64,000 nucleotides of DNA from Vibrio atypicus (GTDB lineage: Bacteria > Pseudomonadota > Gammaproteobacteria > Enterobacterales > Vibrionaceae). A program made the translations under genes and the position numbers. Each line of letters begins with the position of its first letter. Within the stretch, counting starts at the first letter, position 1. The notes below the pieces were generated by a model that worked only from the letters and a program-made list of their open reading frames with translations, did no database searches and was not told where the DNA came from. Location: contig NZ_BLID01000005.1 of assembly GCF_009811315.1 (NCBI RefSeq), positions 1 through 64,000 of the forward strand. Direction: 5' to 3'. This document shows, piece after piece, positions 26,554-35,171 of this stretch.

Positions 26554-26578
26554 AATACTGAAGTTTAAACTTAGTATT
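26554..26578 (+). other. Leader hairpin upstream of pnuC
   Basis: AATACT-G-AAGTT-ta-AACTT-AGTATT pairs over 11 bp with a single bulged G. The 293-bp gap 26396-26688 holds no gene; this hairpin and the T-tailed hairpin at 26605 are its main features. It could be a terminator for the upstream HNH gene, part of a regulatory leader for pnuC, or an operator palindrome. Confidence 0.45.
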
Positions 26579-26604
26579 GATCTGATTTATGATCGGGTAC
26601 ATCG

Positions 26605-26631
26605 AAGGGGGGACAAATGTCCTCCTTTTTG
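26605..26631 (+). terminator. Terminator or attenuator 58 bp before pnuC
   Basis: The sequence AAGGGGGGAC-aaat-GTCCTCCTT, followed by TTT, forms a GC-rich stem with two G-U pairs and a T-tail. It lies about 210 bp after the HNH gene and about 58 bp before pnuC. It may be a leader attenuator rather than the terminator of the upstream operon. Confidence 0.6.
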
Positions 26632-26688
26632 TTTGCTGCGACACCATAAGATGAGCGGATTCCAAGCACAATAATAAAGGACATCTTC

Positions 26689-27426
26689 ATGGACCTATTT
26701 GCCCTGTTAGACATCAACAACACCCTTGTTAACATTCCTATTGGTGGTGGCTATGCAATGAGCTGGATCGAAGCCTTTGGTACGGTTTTCGGTCTGCTTT
26801 GTATTTGGTTTGCGAGCCAAGAAAAAACCATTAACTACTTGTTCGGTCTGCTGAACGTAACACTTTTTGCCGTTATCTTTTTCCAGATTCAGCTTTACGG
26901 ATTGCTTCTGCTTCAACTGTTCTTCTTTTGCGCCAACATCTATGGTTGGTATGCATGGACAAGACCAAATGCCCAAGGTGAAACTCTTGAGGTTCGCTGG
27001 TTAAATAAACGGAAGCTGATAGCGACAGGTTCAATTAGCGTTGTAGCAATTGCGATGCTAACGATTTATATCGACCCATTCTTCTTTGCGTTGGCTAACA
27101 TTGCTGTTGATACACTGAATGTGTTCGGTGTTGGTTTGTCTGAGCCAGTCTTAGAGCCTGATGCGTTCCCATTCTGGGATGCAACCATGACAGTGCTATC
27201 TATCGTGGCGCAAATCTTGATGACACGTAAGTACGTTGAGAACTGGATTCTTTGGGTCGTTATCAACATCATCAGCGTTGGCATATACGCGACACAAGGC
27301 GTGTACGCAATGTCAGTTCAATACGCGATTCTAATGTTCATTGCAGCAAACGGAACAAGAGAGTGGGCACGTAGCGCGAAACGCAATGGTGAGAAGACTC
27401 TAACTCAAGCGACAGCACAAGGTTAA
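26689..27426 (+). CDS. pnuC: PnuC-family nicotinamide riboside (vitamin) transporter
   Basis: The 245-residue protein has seven to eight membrane helices and the PnuC family sequence: WIEAFGTVFGLLCIWFASQE (about 26-45), NYLFGLLNVTLFAVIFFQ, LFFFCANIYGWYAWTR with the substrate-site Asn/Trp pattern, and WILWVVINIISVGIYATQG near the C-terminus. Such proteins move nicotinamide riboside or related nucleosides by facilitated diffusion trapped by phosphorylation. The nucleoside phosphorylase gene follows 4 bp downstream, so the cargo may be a ribonucleoside cleaved after entry. Confidence 0.88.
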   Translation: MDLFALLDINNTLVNIPIGGGYAMSWIEAFGTVFGLLCIWFASQEKTINYLFGLLNVTLFAVIFFQIQLYGLLLLQLFFFCANIYGWYAWTRPNAQGETLEVRWLNKRKLIATGSISVVAIAMLTIYIDPFFFALANIAVDTLNVFGVGLSEPVLEPDAFPFWDATMTVLSIVAQILMTRKYVENWILWVVINIISVGIYATQGVYAMSVQYAILMFIAANGTREWARSAKRNGEKTLTQATAQG

Positions 27427-27430
27427 GTCG

Positions 27431-28162
27431 ATGATGAAACAACCTCATATTGGCGTAGACAGCACTCAAATAGCGCCGCGAGTGATCGTCTGTGGTGAGC
27501 CAGATCGAGCAAACCGTATTGCCGCGTTGTTTGATGACGCAGAATTGGTCTCTGAAAACCGTGAGTATCGAGTGTTTACGGGCACATACAAAGGTCAACG
27601 TGTCTCAGTGTGCAGTACGGGTATTGGCGCGCCATCGATGATCATTGCAGTGGAAGAGCTAAAGCATTGTGGTGTGACAGATGTGATTCGAGTAGGGTCG
27701 GCTGGCGCGATGCAATCTGGTATTCAACTTGGAGAATTGATTTTGGTAGAAGGCGCAGTAAGAGATGAAGGTGGCTCAAAAGCTTACGTTCGTTCTTCTT
27801 ACCCGGCGTATGCAAGCTTTTCGTTACTGAAAACACTAGACAGCTATTTAGCTGAAAAAGAAGCGCGCTATCATTTAGGTGTGGTTCGCTCTCATGACAG
27901 CTTCTATACCGATGACGAAGAGTCCATCTGCGAATATTGGAACAAAAAAGGTATTCTCGGCGCAGATATGGAAACTTCTGCTCTATTTACCGTAGGACGT
28001 CTTCGTGGCCTGAATGTCGCTTCAATCTTGAACAATGTGGTTTTGTATCAACAAGATGTGAAGGAAGGGGTCGGACAGTACGTAGACGAAGCGCAAGTGA
28101 TGATGGATGGTGAGCGTTTGGCATCTTATGCCGCTCTTGAAGCCTTAATTGCGCAAAGTTAA
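27431..28162 (+). CDS. Nucleoside phosphorylase (uridine phosphorylase-like)
   Basis: The 243-residue protein is a PNP/UDP-family phosphorylase. VIVCGEPDRANRIAALFDDA (about 18-37) corresponds to the phosphate-binding GDPxR region, VCSTGIGAPSMIIAVEEL is the conserved STGIG site, and VIRVGSAGAMQSGIQLGEL and LGADMETSALFTVGRL carry the ribose-binding Glu. It cleaves a nucleoside with phosphate to a base and (deoxy)ribose-1-phosphate. It is co-transcribed with pnuC. The base specificity cannot be read from sequence by eye; nicotinamide riboside, uridine or another nucleoside is possible. Confidence 0.88.
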   Translation: MMKQPHIGVDSTQIAPRVIVCGEPDRANRIAALFDDAELVSENREYRVFTGTYKGQRVSVCSTGIGAPSMIIAVEELKHCGVTDVIRVGSAGAMQSGIQLGELILVEGAVRDEGGSKAYVRSSYPAYASFSLLKTLDSYLAEKEARYHLGVVRSHDSFYTDDEESICEYWNKKGILGADMETSALFTVGRLRGLNVASILNNVVLYQQDVKEGVGQYVDEAQVMMDGERLASYAALEALIAQS

Positions 28163-28187
28163 CTAGATCACAGCGTAGTTAGTTTTT

Positions 28188-28215
28188 AAAGCGGCACCTT
28201 GGTGTCGCTTTTTTA
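28188..28215 (+). terminator. Terminator of the pnuC-phosphorylase operon
   Basis: AAAGCGGCACC-tt-GGTGTCGCTTTTTT forms an 8-11 bp stem with one G-U pair and a T-tail. The loop is short, so the innermost pair probably opens. Confidence 0.85.
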
Positions 28216-28284
28216 TTGGCTGTCTTCAAACTATTCTAGCAAGTACAATCTATTTGAGATTGATGTCGCTAAAGAGAAACTCAC

Positions 28285-28965
28285 GTGAAAATAAGCCCTT
28301 ACCCAACCGGACGTTTCAAAAGCTTTCTAGAGCAAAAGAGCACTGAGTTTCGTGACCTGATCTTTCAATGCCAAATCGGTAGCCGATACTTTGATTCAGG
28401 TGAAGAGATCCTCCGCCAAGGTGAGCAGCTTCAATATTTGTATGTTGTGCCAGTTGGCCGAGTGTCAATGAGCATTATTGCAGCAAATGGGCGTCGCTTT
28501 CAGTTGGGGGAAGCCAATTGCGATTACCATCTCTATGGTGAAATGGAGTACTTTACTCAGACACCTTGCCAATGGAATGTGGTTGCCGATGAACACATGC
28601 AAGTGGATATAATCTGCATCCATAAATTGACTGAGGCGCTACATCAGCAACCTGACATGATGTTCTTCTTCGCTTCTGCGTTGGCGGAGGATTATCAAGA
28701 TTCGATGGACATTTACACCAATCGTTTGTTACATCCAATCACTTACAACATCGCCTATGATTTGCTGGTGCAAAAACAAACCAACACCTTGTTGGGAGGA
28801 TTCGATAAAGTTAATCAAGAAGCGGAACGTTTTGGTACATCGGGGCGTGTTTATCGTCGGGCAGTAAAGGATCTTATGGATAAGGGCTTAATCACGAAAG
28901 GTGAACAGGGGCTTGAAATAACCGATGAAACCGCACTGAAAGCGTATCTTGATACGTACGAATAA
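28285..28965 (+). CDS. Crp/Fnr-family transcriptional regulator (YeiL-like)
   Basis: The 226-residue protein has an N-terminal cyclic-nucleotide-type beta-barrel (about 33-145, with YFDSGEEILRQGEQLQYLYVVPVGRVS) and a C-terminal winged helix (about 165-215, RFGTSGRVYRRAVKDLMDKGLI). It resembles E. coli YeiL, which lies beside nucleoside genes there. The start is a GTG at 28285 after AAAGAGAAAC. Cys residues at about 29, 77 and 94 are present but no Fnr-type N-terminal cluster is seen. It probably regulates the preceding nucleoside operon; that is inferred from adjacency. Confidence 0.8.
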   Translation: MKISPYPTGRFKSFLEQKSTEFRDLIFQCQIGSRYFDSGEEILRQGEQLQYLYVVPVGRVSMSIIAANGRRFQLGEANCDYHLYGEMEYFTQTPCQWNVVADEHMQVDIICIHKLTEALHQQPDMMFFFASALAEDYQDSMDIYTNRLLHPITYNIAYDLLVQKQTNTLLGGFDKVNQEAERFGTSGRVYRRAVKDLMDKGLITKGEQGLEITDETALKAYLDTYE

Positions 28966-29472
28966 GCCGAAAGTATTTCCCTGCGATAGGTGCCTCAAAA
29001 TGACTTTAACTCATAGTAGCGAAAGCTCCTTTTAAATAAGAAAATATGCCTATTAATATATTTTCTTATTCTCTCTCTTTTTAATATCTCCTTTTATAGT
29101 CAATTTACAAATTAATATAGTGACTTACTGTATTAATAGTATTGATGAGAATAATTCTTATACCACTTGTTCTTATCTTATTAATTAGTTGCCACTTTGA
29201 ACTTTATTGTTTCCAAAACAGCTCCAATTAAACTGCTTGTCATCATTAGTGCTTCTATAACTTATTGAAATTTAATAATTGTAGATAGTTCAGACTTCAA
29301 CCGACTAGTAGCACGTCACAGATTCCTTCTGATGTAAAAATTGGCTTATTTAAATATCAATAGCTAATTCAAATCCTCTCTCTAAAATAACCACAACAAT
29401 TATAAGCTTTACCTTAAGCAACAAAAATCAAAATAAAAATAACGATTCCAATAACGAAAACATGGAGGCCCA
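28966..29472 (+). other. 507-bp AT-rich intergenic region before the lactate permease
   Basis: No coding frame is supportable. The left part holds a perfect 13-bp inverted repeat (29035-29070). The rest is strongly AT-rich and presumably contains the promoter and operators of the lactate operon. A clear ribosome binding site (GGAGG) precedes the permease start by about 6 bp. I could not identify a convincing regulator site by eye. Confidence 0.5.
29035..29075 (+). terminator. AT-rich hairpin after the YeiL-like gene
   Basis: AATAAGAAAATAT and ATATTTTCTTATT are perfect 13-bp inverted repeats separated by 10 nt and followed by a pyrimidine run (CTCTCTCTTTTT). The low GC content of the stem makes it a weak terminator; it could instead be an operator. 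Confidence 0.45.
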
Positions 29473-31056
29473 ATGGCCAACTTATTGATATCTATTGCCC
29501 CTATTATTTTACTCATATGGATGATGACCAAAAAAAAGGCCATTCCTTCAAATATTGCTTTGCCGCTAACGGCACTGTTAGTCGGTGTCATTCAACTGTT
29601 TTACTTTGACGCGCACATCACGCCAGTTGTGGCCAGTGCTATTGCTGGTGCGCTATCTGCCATTACACCAATTTCGATTATCGCCGGAGCCATACTTTTA
29701 AATAGAACCATCTCTTTATCCGGTGCGGAAGCGGTCATCAAACGTTGGCTCGAAGGGGTCAGCCGCAATCAAATTGCGCAGCTTATGATCATTGGTTGGG
29801 CGTTTGCCTTTATGATTGAAGGTGCTTCAGGGTTTGGTACACCGGCGGCAATTGCAGCGCCAATCTTAGTTGGGCTTGGTTTTCCGGCGCTTCGTGTGGC
29901 TATGTTGGCACTTATTATGAACTCTGTGCCTGTCTCTTTTGGTGCGGTGGGTACGCCGACTTGGTTTGGCTTTAGCGGCCTTGGGTTGAGTGAACACGAT
30001 CTACTGGAAATTGGTCGCACTTCCGCATTGCTGCATACGGTTGCTGCGGTTTTTGTTCCGGTAATTGCGCTGAGCTTTGTCGTAAGCTGGAAGTCCATCC
30101 TACGTAATATTATCTTTATTCAGCTCAGTATTTTTTCTTGTACTCTGCCATACCTTGCTTTTGCGCAGTGGAACTATGAGTTTCCAGCGCTGATTGGCGG
30201 GGCGATTGGTCTCACTATCTCTATTGTATTGGCGCGGTTAAACATCGGGATGGAGCCAAAACAGCCAGAGGAAAATGAACAACAAGCGCAGATTCCAAGG
30301 GCCGAAATTCTCAAAGCGATGAGCCCAACATTACTGCTTATCGCCATTCTCATTATTACTCGTATCCAGCAACTCGGGATAAAGCAGCTCTTAACCGATT
30401 CGACTCAGCTGTTCACCATTCAACTTGGTCATTTTGCGGAGTTTAGTGTCTCGAATGCTTTAATCTTAAAACTGAGCCAGATTCTGGGAACAGAAACATC
30501 ATGGGCGTACAAAACCTTGTATGTGCCTGCATTAATCCCTTTTTTATTAGTGGTGCTCGTCAGTGCGCTCGTCTTCAAAATGAGTAAACAGCAGCTATGC
30601 CAAGTGTTTACTGAAACAGGGCAGCGAATCAAAACACCTTTCATTGCTCTTGTTGGTGCGCTGATCATGGTGAAGTTTATGATGATGGGAGATGCAAACT
30701 CTCCAATCATGACCACCGGTAGAGCACTGTCTGATCTGTTGGGCACCAGTTGGCAGTTCTTCGCTTCATACCTTGGCGCGTTGGGTGCGTTCTTTTCTGG
30801 CTCGGCGACCGTTTCTAATCTCACATTCGGTGGCATTCAACAAACCATCGCGCAGACAGTCGGCTTGCCACAAAACCTTATTTTAGCGCTGCAATCTGTT
30901 GGCGGTTCGATGGGCAATATGGTTTGTATCAATAACATCATCGCTGTTTCAACCATTTTGGGTATCGCCAATAAAGAGGGTTACATCATCAAGCGAACGG
31001 TGATCCCTATGGTTCTGTATGGGGTGATTGTCGCCTTAGTGAGCAGCGCTATTTAA
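29473..31056 (+). CDS. LctP-family L-lactate permease
   Basis: The 527-residue protein has about 12-14 membrane helices and signature sequences of the lactate permease family: MIEGASGFGTPAAIAAPILVGLG (about 113-135), NSVPVSFGAVGTPTWFG (about 157-173) and GSATVSNLTFGGIQQ (about 440-454). It imports L-lactate and perhaps glycolate with protons. It precedes lutABC by 131 bp and probably feeds them. It may be called lldP or lctP; I leave the symbol empty because the substrate is inferred. Confidence 0.9.
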   Translation: MANLLISIAPIILLIWMMTKKKAIPSNIALPLTALLVGVIQLFYFDAHITPVVASAIAGALSAITPISIIAGAILLNRTISLSGAEAVIKRWLEGVSRNQIAQLMIIGWAFAFMIEGASGFGTPAAIAAPILVGLGFPALRVAMLALIMNSVPVSFGAVGTPTWFGFSGLGLSEHDLLEIGRTSALLHTVAAVFVPVIALSFVVSWKSILRNIIFIQLSIFSCTLPYLAFAQWNYEFPALIGGAIGLTISIVLARLNIGMEPKQPEENEQQAQIPRAEILKAMSPTLLLIAILIITRIQQLGIKQLLTDSTQLFTIQLGHFAEFSVSNALILKLSQILGTETSWAYKTLYVPALIPFLLVVLVSALVFKMSKQQLCQVFTETGQRIKTPFIALVGALIMVKFMMMGDANSPIMTTGRALSDLLGTSWQFFASYLGALGAFFSGSATVSNLTFGGIQQTIAQTVGLPQNLILALQSVGGSMGNMVCINNIIAVSTILGIANKEGYIIKRTVIPMVLYGVIVALVSSAI

Positions 31057-31187
31057 ACCAATTATGCCTACCTGCGCTGTAGTAAGGGCTTTGGGAACAG
31101 AGTCATGCAGGTGGGCAAACTATAAAAAATCACTGGATTTAGGGCGTATGCCGAGTAATCAAAGTCAGTGAACACTGGAGCATAAAA

Positions 31188-31907
31188 ATGAAGGTTAACT
31201 TTTTTGTCACTTGTTTATGTGACTCTGTGAAATCGGAAGTCGCCCAAAAGACGGTGTTACTTCTAGAGCAGTTAGGCTGCGAGGTTCTATTCCCAACTCA
31301 GCAAGGTTGTTGCGGTCAGCCGTCATTAAATAGCGGCTATATTGAGCAAAGCAAACCAGCCATGAAAAAGTTGATTGAGAGCTTTGAAGGCAATGATTTC
31401 CCAATTGTGACGCCTGCAGGATCTTGCGCAGCTTCTATCAAAAAATACCCAGAATACTTAGCCTCTGAACCTGAGTGGGCTAAAAGAGCGCAAAAGGTTG
31501 CGGATCGCTTATTCGAGCTGACTCAGTTCATCGTTAACAAGTTAGATAAAGTGGATGTGGGCGCTCGTCTTAACGGACGCGCGGTCTACCACCCATCTTG
31601 CAGTTTGATTCGTAAATTGGGTGTGCGTGAAGAGCCACTCAAGCTACTAGAAAATGTAGAAGGGTTGGAGATGCTGCCAATCAAAAACCAAGAAACGTGC
31701 TGCGGTTTTGGTGGGACGTTCTCGGTCAAAATGTCAGAAATCTCCGGTGAAATGGTGAAGGAAAAAGTCCGCCATATCAGTGATGTCAGCCCAGACTATT
31801 TGATCGGCGCTGATATTAGCTGTTTGATCAACATTGGCGGTCGTATTAGTCGTGAAGGCAAGCCCGTTAAAGTAATGCATATCGTTGATGTGTTGTTGAG
31901 TCGTTAA
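31188..31907 (+). CDS. lutA: LutA, lactate utilisation iron-sulfur subunit
   Basis: The 239-residue protein carries two cysteine-rich CCG domains: QQGCCGQPSLNSGY (about 39-52) and NQETCCGFGGTFSVKM (about 166-181). These are found in LutA/YkgE and in heterodisulfide-reductase-type subunits. With LutB and LutC it forms the FAD-independent L-lactate dehydrogenase complex that makes pyruvate. It is 10 bp upstream of lutB with an AAGGAG site between. Confidence 0.93.
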   Translation: MKVNFFVTCLCDSVKSEVAQKTVLLLEQLGCEVLFPTQQGCCGQPSLNSGYIEQSKPAMKKLIESFEGNDFPIVTPAGSCAASIKKYPEYLASEPEWAKRAQKVADRLFELTQFIVNKLDKVDVGARLNGRAVYHPSCSLIRKLGVREEPLKLLENVEGLEMLPIKNQETCCGFGGTFSVKMSEISGEMVKEKVRHISDVSPDYLIGADISCLINIGGRISREGKPVKVMHIVDVLLSR

Positions 31908-31917
31908 GGAGAAGAGT

Positions 31918-33333
31918 ATGTCGATGAAAACCAGCGATGTGGCCTTCAAGCAGCGCATCAAAGTAAAAATGCAAGATGAGTTTATGCGTCATTCTGTGGC
32001 GAATGCTCAGGAGCGCATGTTCAACAATCGCCAAATTGCGGCGGACAAGCTCGGCCACTGGGAAGAGTGGCGTGATATGGGCATGGACATTCGTAATCAT
32101 GTATTAGAAAACCTAGATTACTACCTGCATCAACTGAGTGAGAACGTGGTAAAAAACGGTGGCAGTGTTTTTTTTGCTTCGACTGCAGAAGAGGCAACGG
32201 ATTACATCGAAACCATCATTCAGCAGAAAGGGGCCAAAAAAGTCGTCAAATCCAAATCTATGGTGACGGAAGAAATTGGTCTAAATAAAGTGATTGAGCG
32301 CAATGGCTGCGAAGTGGTTGAAACCGATTTGGGTGAATACATTTTGCAAGTGGATGATTGCGATGCGCCTTCGCATATCGTTGTGCCTGCTCTACACAAA
32401 AACCGTACGCAAATTAAAGCGATCTTTAAAGACAAGCTCAACTACCAAGGCTCGGAAGATCCAGAAGAGATGACGCGCTTTGTACGTGATTATATTCGCC
32501 ATGATTTTCTAGAGGCGGATATTGGCATTACCGGTTGTAACTTTGCGGTCGCGGAGTCGGGCACGGTTACCTTAGTCACCAATGAAGGTAATGCGCGTTT
32601 GGCGACAAGTTTGCCAAAAACGCATATTGCGGTGATGGGTATGGAGCGCATTGTTCCAACCTTTGAAGAACTGGATATTGTGATCAGTTTGCTTTGTCGC
32701 AGTGCGGTCGGTTTACCGTTGACTGGGTATGTCACCGCTTTAACTGGCCCACGTGAAGCGGAGCATTGCGACGGCCCAGAAGAGTTCCACTTAGTGATTG
32801 TCGACAATGGCCGATCAGACATTTTGGGTTCTGAGTTTAAAGACATCTTGCGCTGTGTTCGCTGCGCAGCATGTGTGAATACGTGCCCAGCTTATCGTCA
32901 TATCGGCGGGCAATCTTACGGCTCTATCTATTCGGGGCCAATTGGTGCGGTCCTTTCCCCACTACTTGGCGGGTACGACGATTTTAAAGATCTGCCATAC
33001 GCTTGCAGTTTATGTAAATCTTGTCATGACGTGTGCCCAGTTAAGATCCCGCTTTCTGATCTACTCATGAACCATCGTGAAAAAATGGCCAGTGACAAGA
33101 TCACGCCTTTTAGTGAGAGAGCTATCGTTTCTGGTTTCAACCTAATTAACGCTAAACCGCTTTTGTGGGATATGAGCATCAAAGTGGGCGCAACAGTCGC
33201 TAGCGGTTTGATCCGAGATGGAAAAATGCCACTCAGTGTCGGCGCAATTAAGCAGTGGAATGAATCGAGAGATCTTCCCACACCAGATGGCCAGTCGTTC
33301 CGTAGCTGGTTTGCCAATCGAAAACAGAAATAA
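31918..33333 (+). CDS. lutB: LutB, lactate utilisation iron-sulfur subunit
   Basis: The 471-residue protein has an N-terminal LUD domain (about 70-300, GITGCNFAVAESGTVTLVTN). Two 4Fe-4S motifs follow, CVRCAACVNTCPAYRHIGG (about 313-331) and CSLCKSCHDVCPVKI (about 363-377). The architecture and length match LutB/YkgF. It is the electron-transfer and likely catalytic component of the lactate oxidation complex, in operon with lutA and lutC. Confidence 0.94.
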   Translation: MSMKTSDVAFKQRIKVKMQDEFMRHSVANAQERMFNNRQIAADKLGHWEEWRDMGMDIRNHVLENLDYYLHQLSENVVKNGGSVFFASTAEEATDYIETIIQQKGAKKVVKSKSMVTEEIGLNKVIERNGCEVVETDLGEYILQVDDCDAPSHIVVPALHKNRTQIKAIFKDKLNYQGSEDPEEMTRFVRDYIRHDFLEADIGITGCNFAVAESGTVTLVTNEGNARLATSLPKTHIAVMGMERIVPTFEELDIVISLLCRSAVGLPLTGYVTALTGPREAEHCDGPEEFHLVIVDNGRSDILGSEFKDILRCVRCAACVNTCPAYRHIGGQSYGSIYSGPIGAVLSPLLGGYDDFKDLPYACSLCKSCHDVCPVKIPLSDLLMNHREKMASDKITPFSERAIVSGFNLINAKPLLWDMSIKVGATVASGLIRDGKMPLSVGAIKQWNESRDLPTPDGQSFRSWFANRKQK

Positions 33334-33340
33334 GGATCTC

Positions 33341-34099
33341 ATGATGTCTACGTTAAAAGATAACAGCCAGGCAGCGGTTCATAATCGCGATCAGTTTCTG
33401 CTTAATATCGCCAACAAACTTGGTAGAAGCGCTCCGTTAACACAGGTTACAAGGCCTTTGCTTCGTCATTCTTGCCACCAAGAGGTGATGAAAGGGCTGA
33501 GTACCGAACAGTTAAAGCAAGTATTGCAAGAGTACGCGCACACCTCGTTAGGGGCTGAAGTCATTGAGACGACAAAGAGCCAGCTTCAAGCCGTGTTGGG
33601 TGAAGTCTGTCAACGTGCCTGCGCCGCCGAACAAGATACAAAAAGAGTCGATACGATTTTTTCAGCGTCTCCTGCTTTATTGGAACTTGTCACACCATCG
33701 GAGCTCGCGAACGAACAGCATCAAGTGCATGTTTGGGATAACGCCTTAGGTTATGAAGCGAATATCACCATTGCGGAGCGCGCTAAGATTGGTGTCGTAA
33801 TGGCGGAACAAGCACTCGCTGAGTCAGGAACAGTGGTGCTTTATAGCGACCCAAAACAAGGGCGCTCAATCAGTTTATTGCCTGAAAGCTCTGTCTTTGT
33901 AATTGCCAAAAGTACGTTGTTACCTCGCTTAACTCAGGCGACGATGGCACTGCACAACAAAGCTCAAAAGGGTGAACGCATTCCTTCATGCGTTAACTTT
34001 ATCTCAGGGCCAAGCTCTACTGCTGATATTGAGCTGATCAAAGTGGTGGGGGTGCATGGCCCTGTGTCGGCGACTTACATCATCGTTGACGATATGTAA
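33341..34099 (+). CDS. lutC: LutC, lactate utilisation LUD-domain subunit
   Basis: The 252-residue protein is a LUD-domain member (YkgG type) with IGVVMAEQALAESGTVVLYS (about 150-169) and the C-terminal SGPSSTADIELIKVVGVHGP. I start at ATG 33341, 7 bp after lutB and behind AAGGA; the open frame begins earlier, inside lutB. The gene completes lutABC and is followed by a terminator. Confidence 0.92.
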   Translation: MMSTLKDNSQAAVHNRDQFLLNIANKLGRSAPLTQVTRPLLRHSCHQEVMKGLSTEQLKQVLQEYAHTSLGAEVIETTKSQLQAVLGEVCQRACAAEQDTKRVDTIFSASPALLELVTPSELANEQHQVHVWDNALGYEANITIAERAKIGVVMAEQALAESGTVVLYSDPKQGRSISLLPESSVFVIAKSTLLPRLTQATMALHNKAQKGERIPSCVNFISGPSSTADIELIKVVGVHGPVSATYIIVDDM

Positions 34100-34134
34100 T
34101 TAGAATTCAATTTGCTCTATGGGAACAGGGCATC

Positions 34135-34166
34135 AAGGCACATCTCATGTGGGTGTGCCTTTCTTC
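34135..34166 (+). terminator. Terminator of the lut operon
   Basis: AAGGCACA and TGTGCCTT pair over 8 bp around an 11-nt loop, followed by TCTTCTATT. The T-tract is imperfect. Confidence 0.65.
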
Positions 34167-34238
34167 TATTAATGGCTCGTCTCTGAATAGGTGAACCGTT
34201 ATAATCCTTTCATACTCTTGCTCTTTAGAGGATCTCCT

Positions 34239-35141
34239 ATGCCGCAAGTTGATGATCTTATTCTGTTTACTCAAGTCGTTGAACACGGCTCTTTCAGTAA
34301 AGCTGCGGAGCATAATCACACCACCAAATCAATGATCAGCAAAAGAGTGAGCAAGCTTGAAAGTGATCTTGGGACGCAACTGCTTTATCGCACCACTCGT
34401 AAACTGACGTTAACAGAAGCGGGTGAGGTGCTTTATCATCGCTCTAAAGATATCTACTCCACAGCCAATGCCGCGTTTAAGTCGATAACGGGTTACAACG
34501 AATCGTTAGCGGGTCATATTCGAATGTCGGTGCCAACCATTTCTGGCGAGTTGCTATTGGCTGAGTCCATCTCCGAGTTTTGCAATAACAATCCTGGCCT
34601 AACCGTTGATATGTCGATGGATAACCACTTCGTTGACTTGATAGAAGATAACTATGATTTAGTGATTCGCACTGGCTATTTAGAGGATTCAAGTCTCATC
34701 GCGCGTTTCATATTTAACTCTCGCTGGATGATTTGCGCCTCTCCACAGTACCTTGAAAAACACGGTGAGCCGAAAACACCAAAAGCGCTTCAAAGGCATA
34801 ATTGCTTGGGTTACACCCATGAAACCGGTGGTACTTTTAACTGGCAATTTAAATGCAACAGTGACAACTACACCTTGAAAGTGTCGGGTAACTTCTCTTC
34901 TGATAATGCTGCTGCACTGCGTAAAAGTGCGATTGCTGGCAATGGTCTCGCTTACTTACCGACATGTTTGATCTATCAAGATCTTCAACAAGGAAAACTG
35001 GTAGAGGTGCTTTCAGAGCACACTAGCAAAGTGGTCGGCATTTACGCGGTTTACCCATACACTCGTAATCCGGCGAAACGAATTCAAGCATTGATTGAGC
35101 ACATCAGAGAAAGCTACTTGTCGATTCAAGAGTGTTTTTAA
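34239..35141 (+). CDS. LysR-family transcriptional regulator
   Basis: The 300-residue protein has an N-terminal winged helix (VDDLILFTQVVEHGSFSKAAE, about 4-24; SMISKRVSKLESDLGTQLLYR, about 31-51) and a substrate-binding domain of the CrgA/YafC subgroup (RTGYLEDSSLIARFI). ATG 34239 sits 7 bp after AGAGGA; the upstream in-frame start overlaps no signal. It follows lutABC in the same direction with a terminator between. Whether it controls lactate genes is not shown. Confidence 0.87.
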   Translation: MPQVDDLILFTQVVEHGSFSKAAEHNHTTKSMISKRVSKLESDLGTQLLYRTTRKLTLTEAGEVLYHRSKDIYSTANAAFKSITGYNESLAGHIRMSVPTISGELLLAESISEFCNNNPGLTVDMSMDNHFVDLIEDNYDLVIRTGYLEDSSLIARFIFNSRWMICASPQYLEKHGEPKTPKALQRHNCLGYTHETGGTFNWQFKCNSDNYTLKVSGNFSSDNAAALRKSAIAGNGLAYLPTCLIYQDLQQGKLVEVLSEHTSKVVGIYAVYPYTRNPAKRIQALIEHIRESYLSIQECF

Positions 35142-35171
35142 ACAGGTGAGTAGTTGAGCTAGGTGGGTTTA

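Noticed and set aside
21100..26640. Direct repeat of the tRNA-Ser 3' end as an island right boundary
   Set aside because: I looked for the terminal tRNA sequence near 26.4-26.6 kb and did not find it; the right boundary of any island remains undefined.
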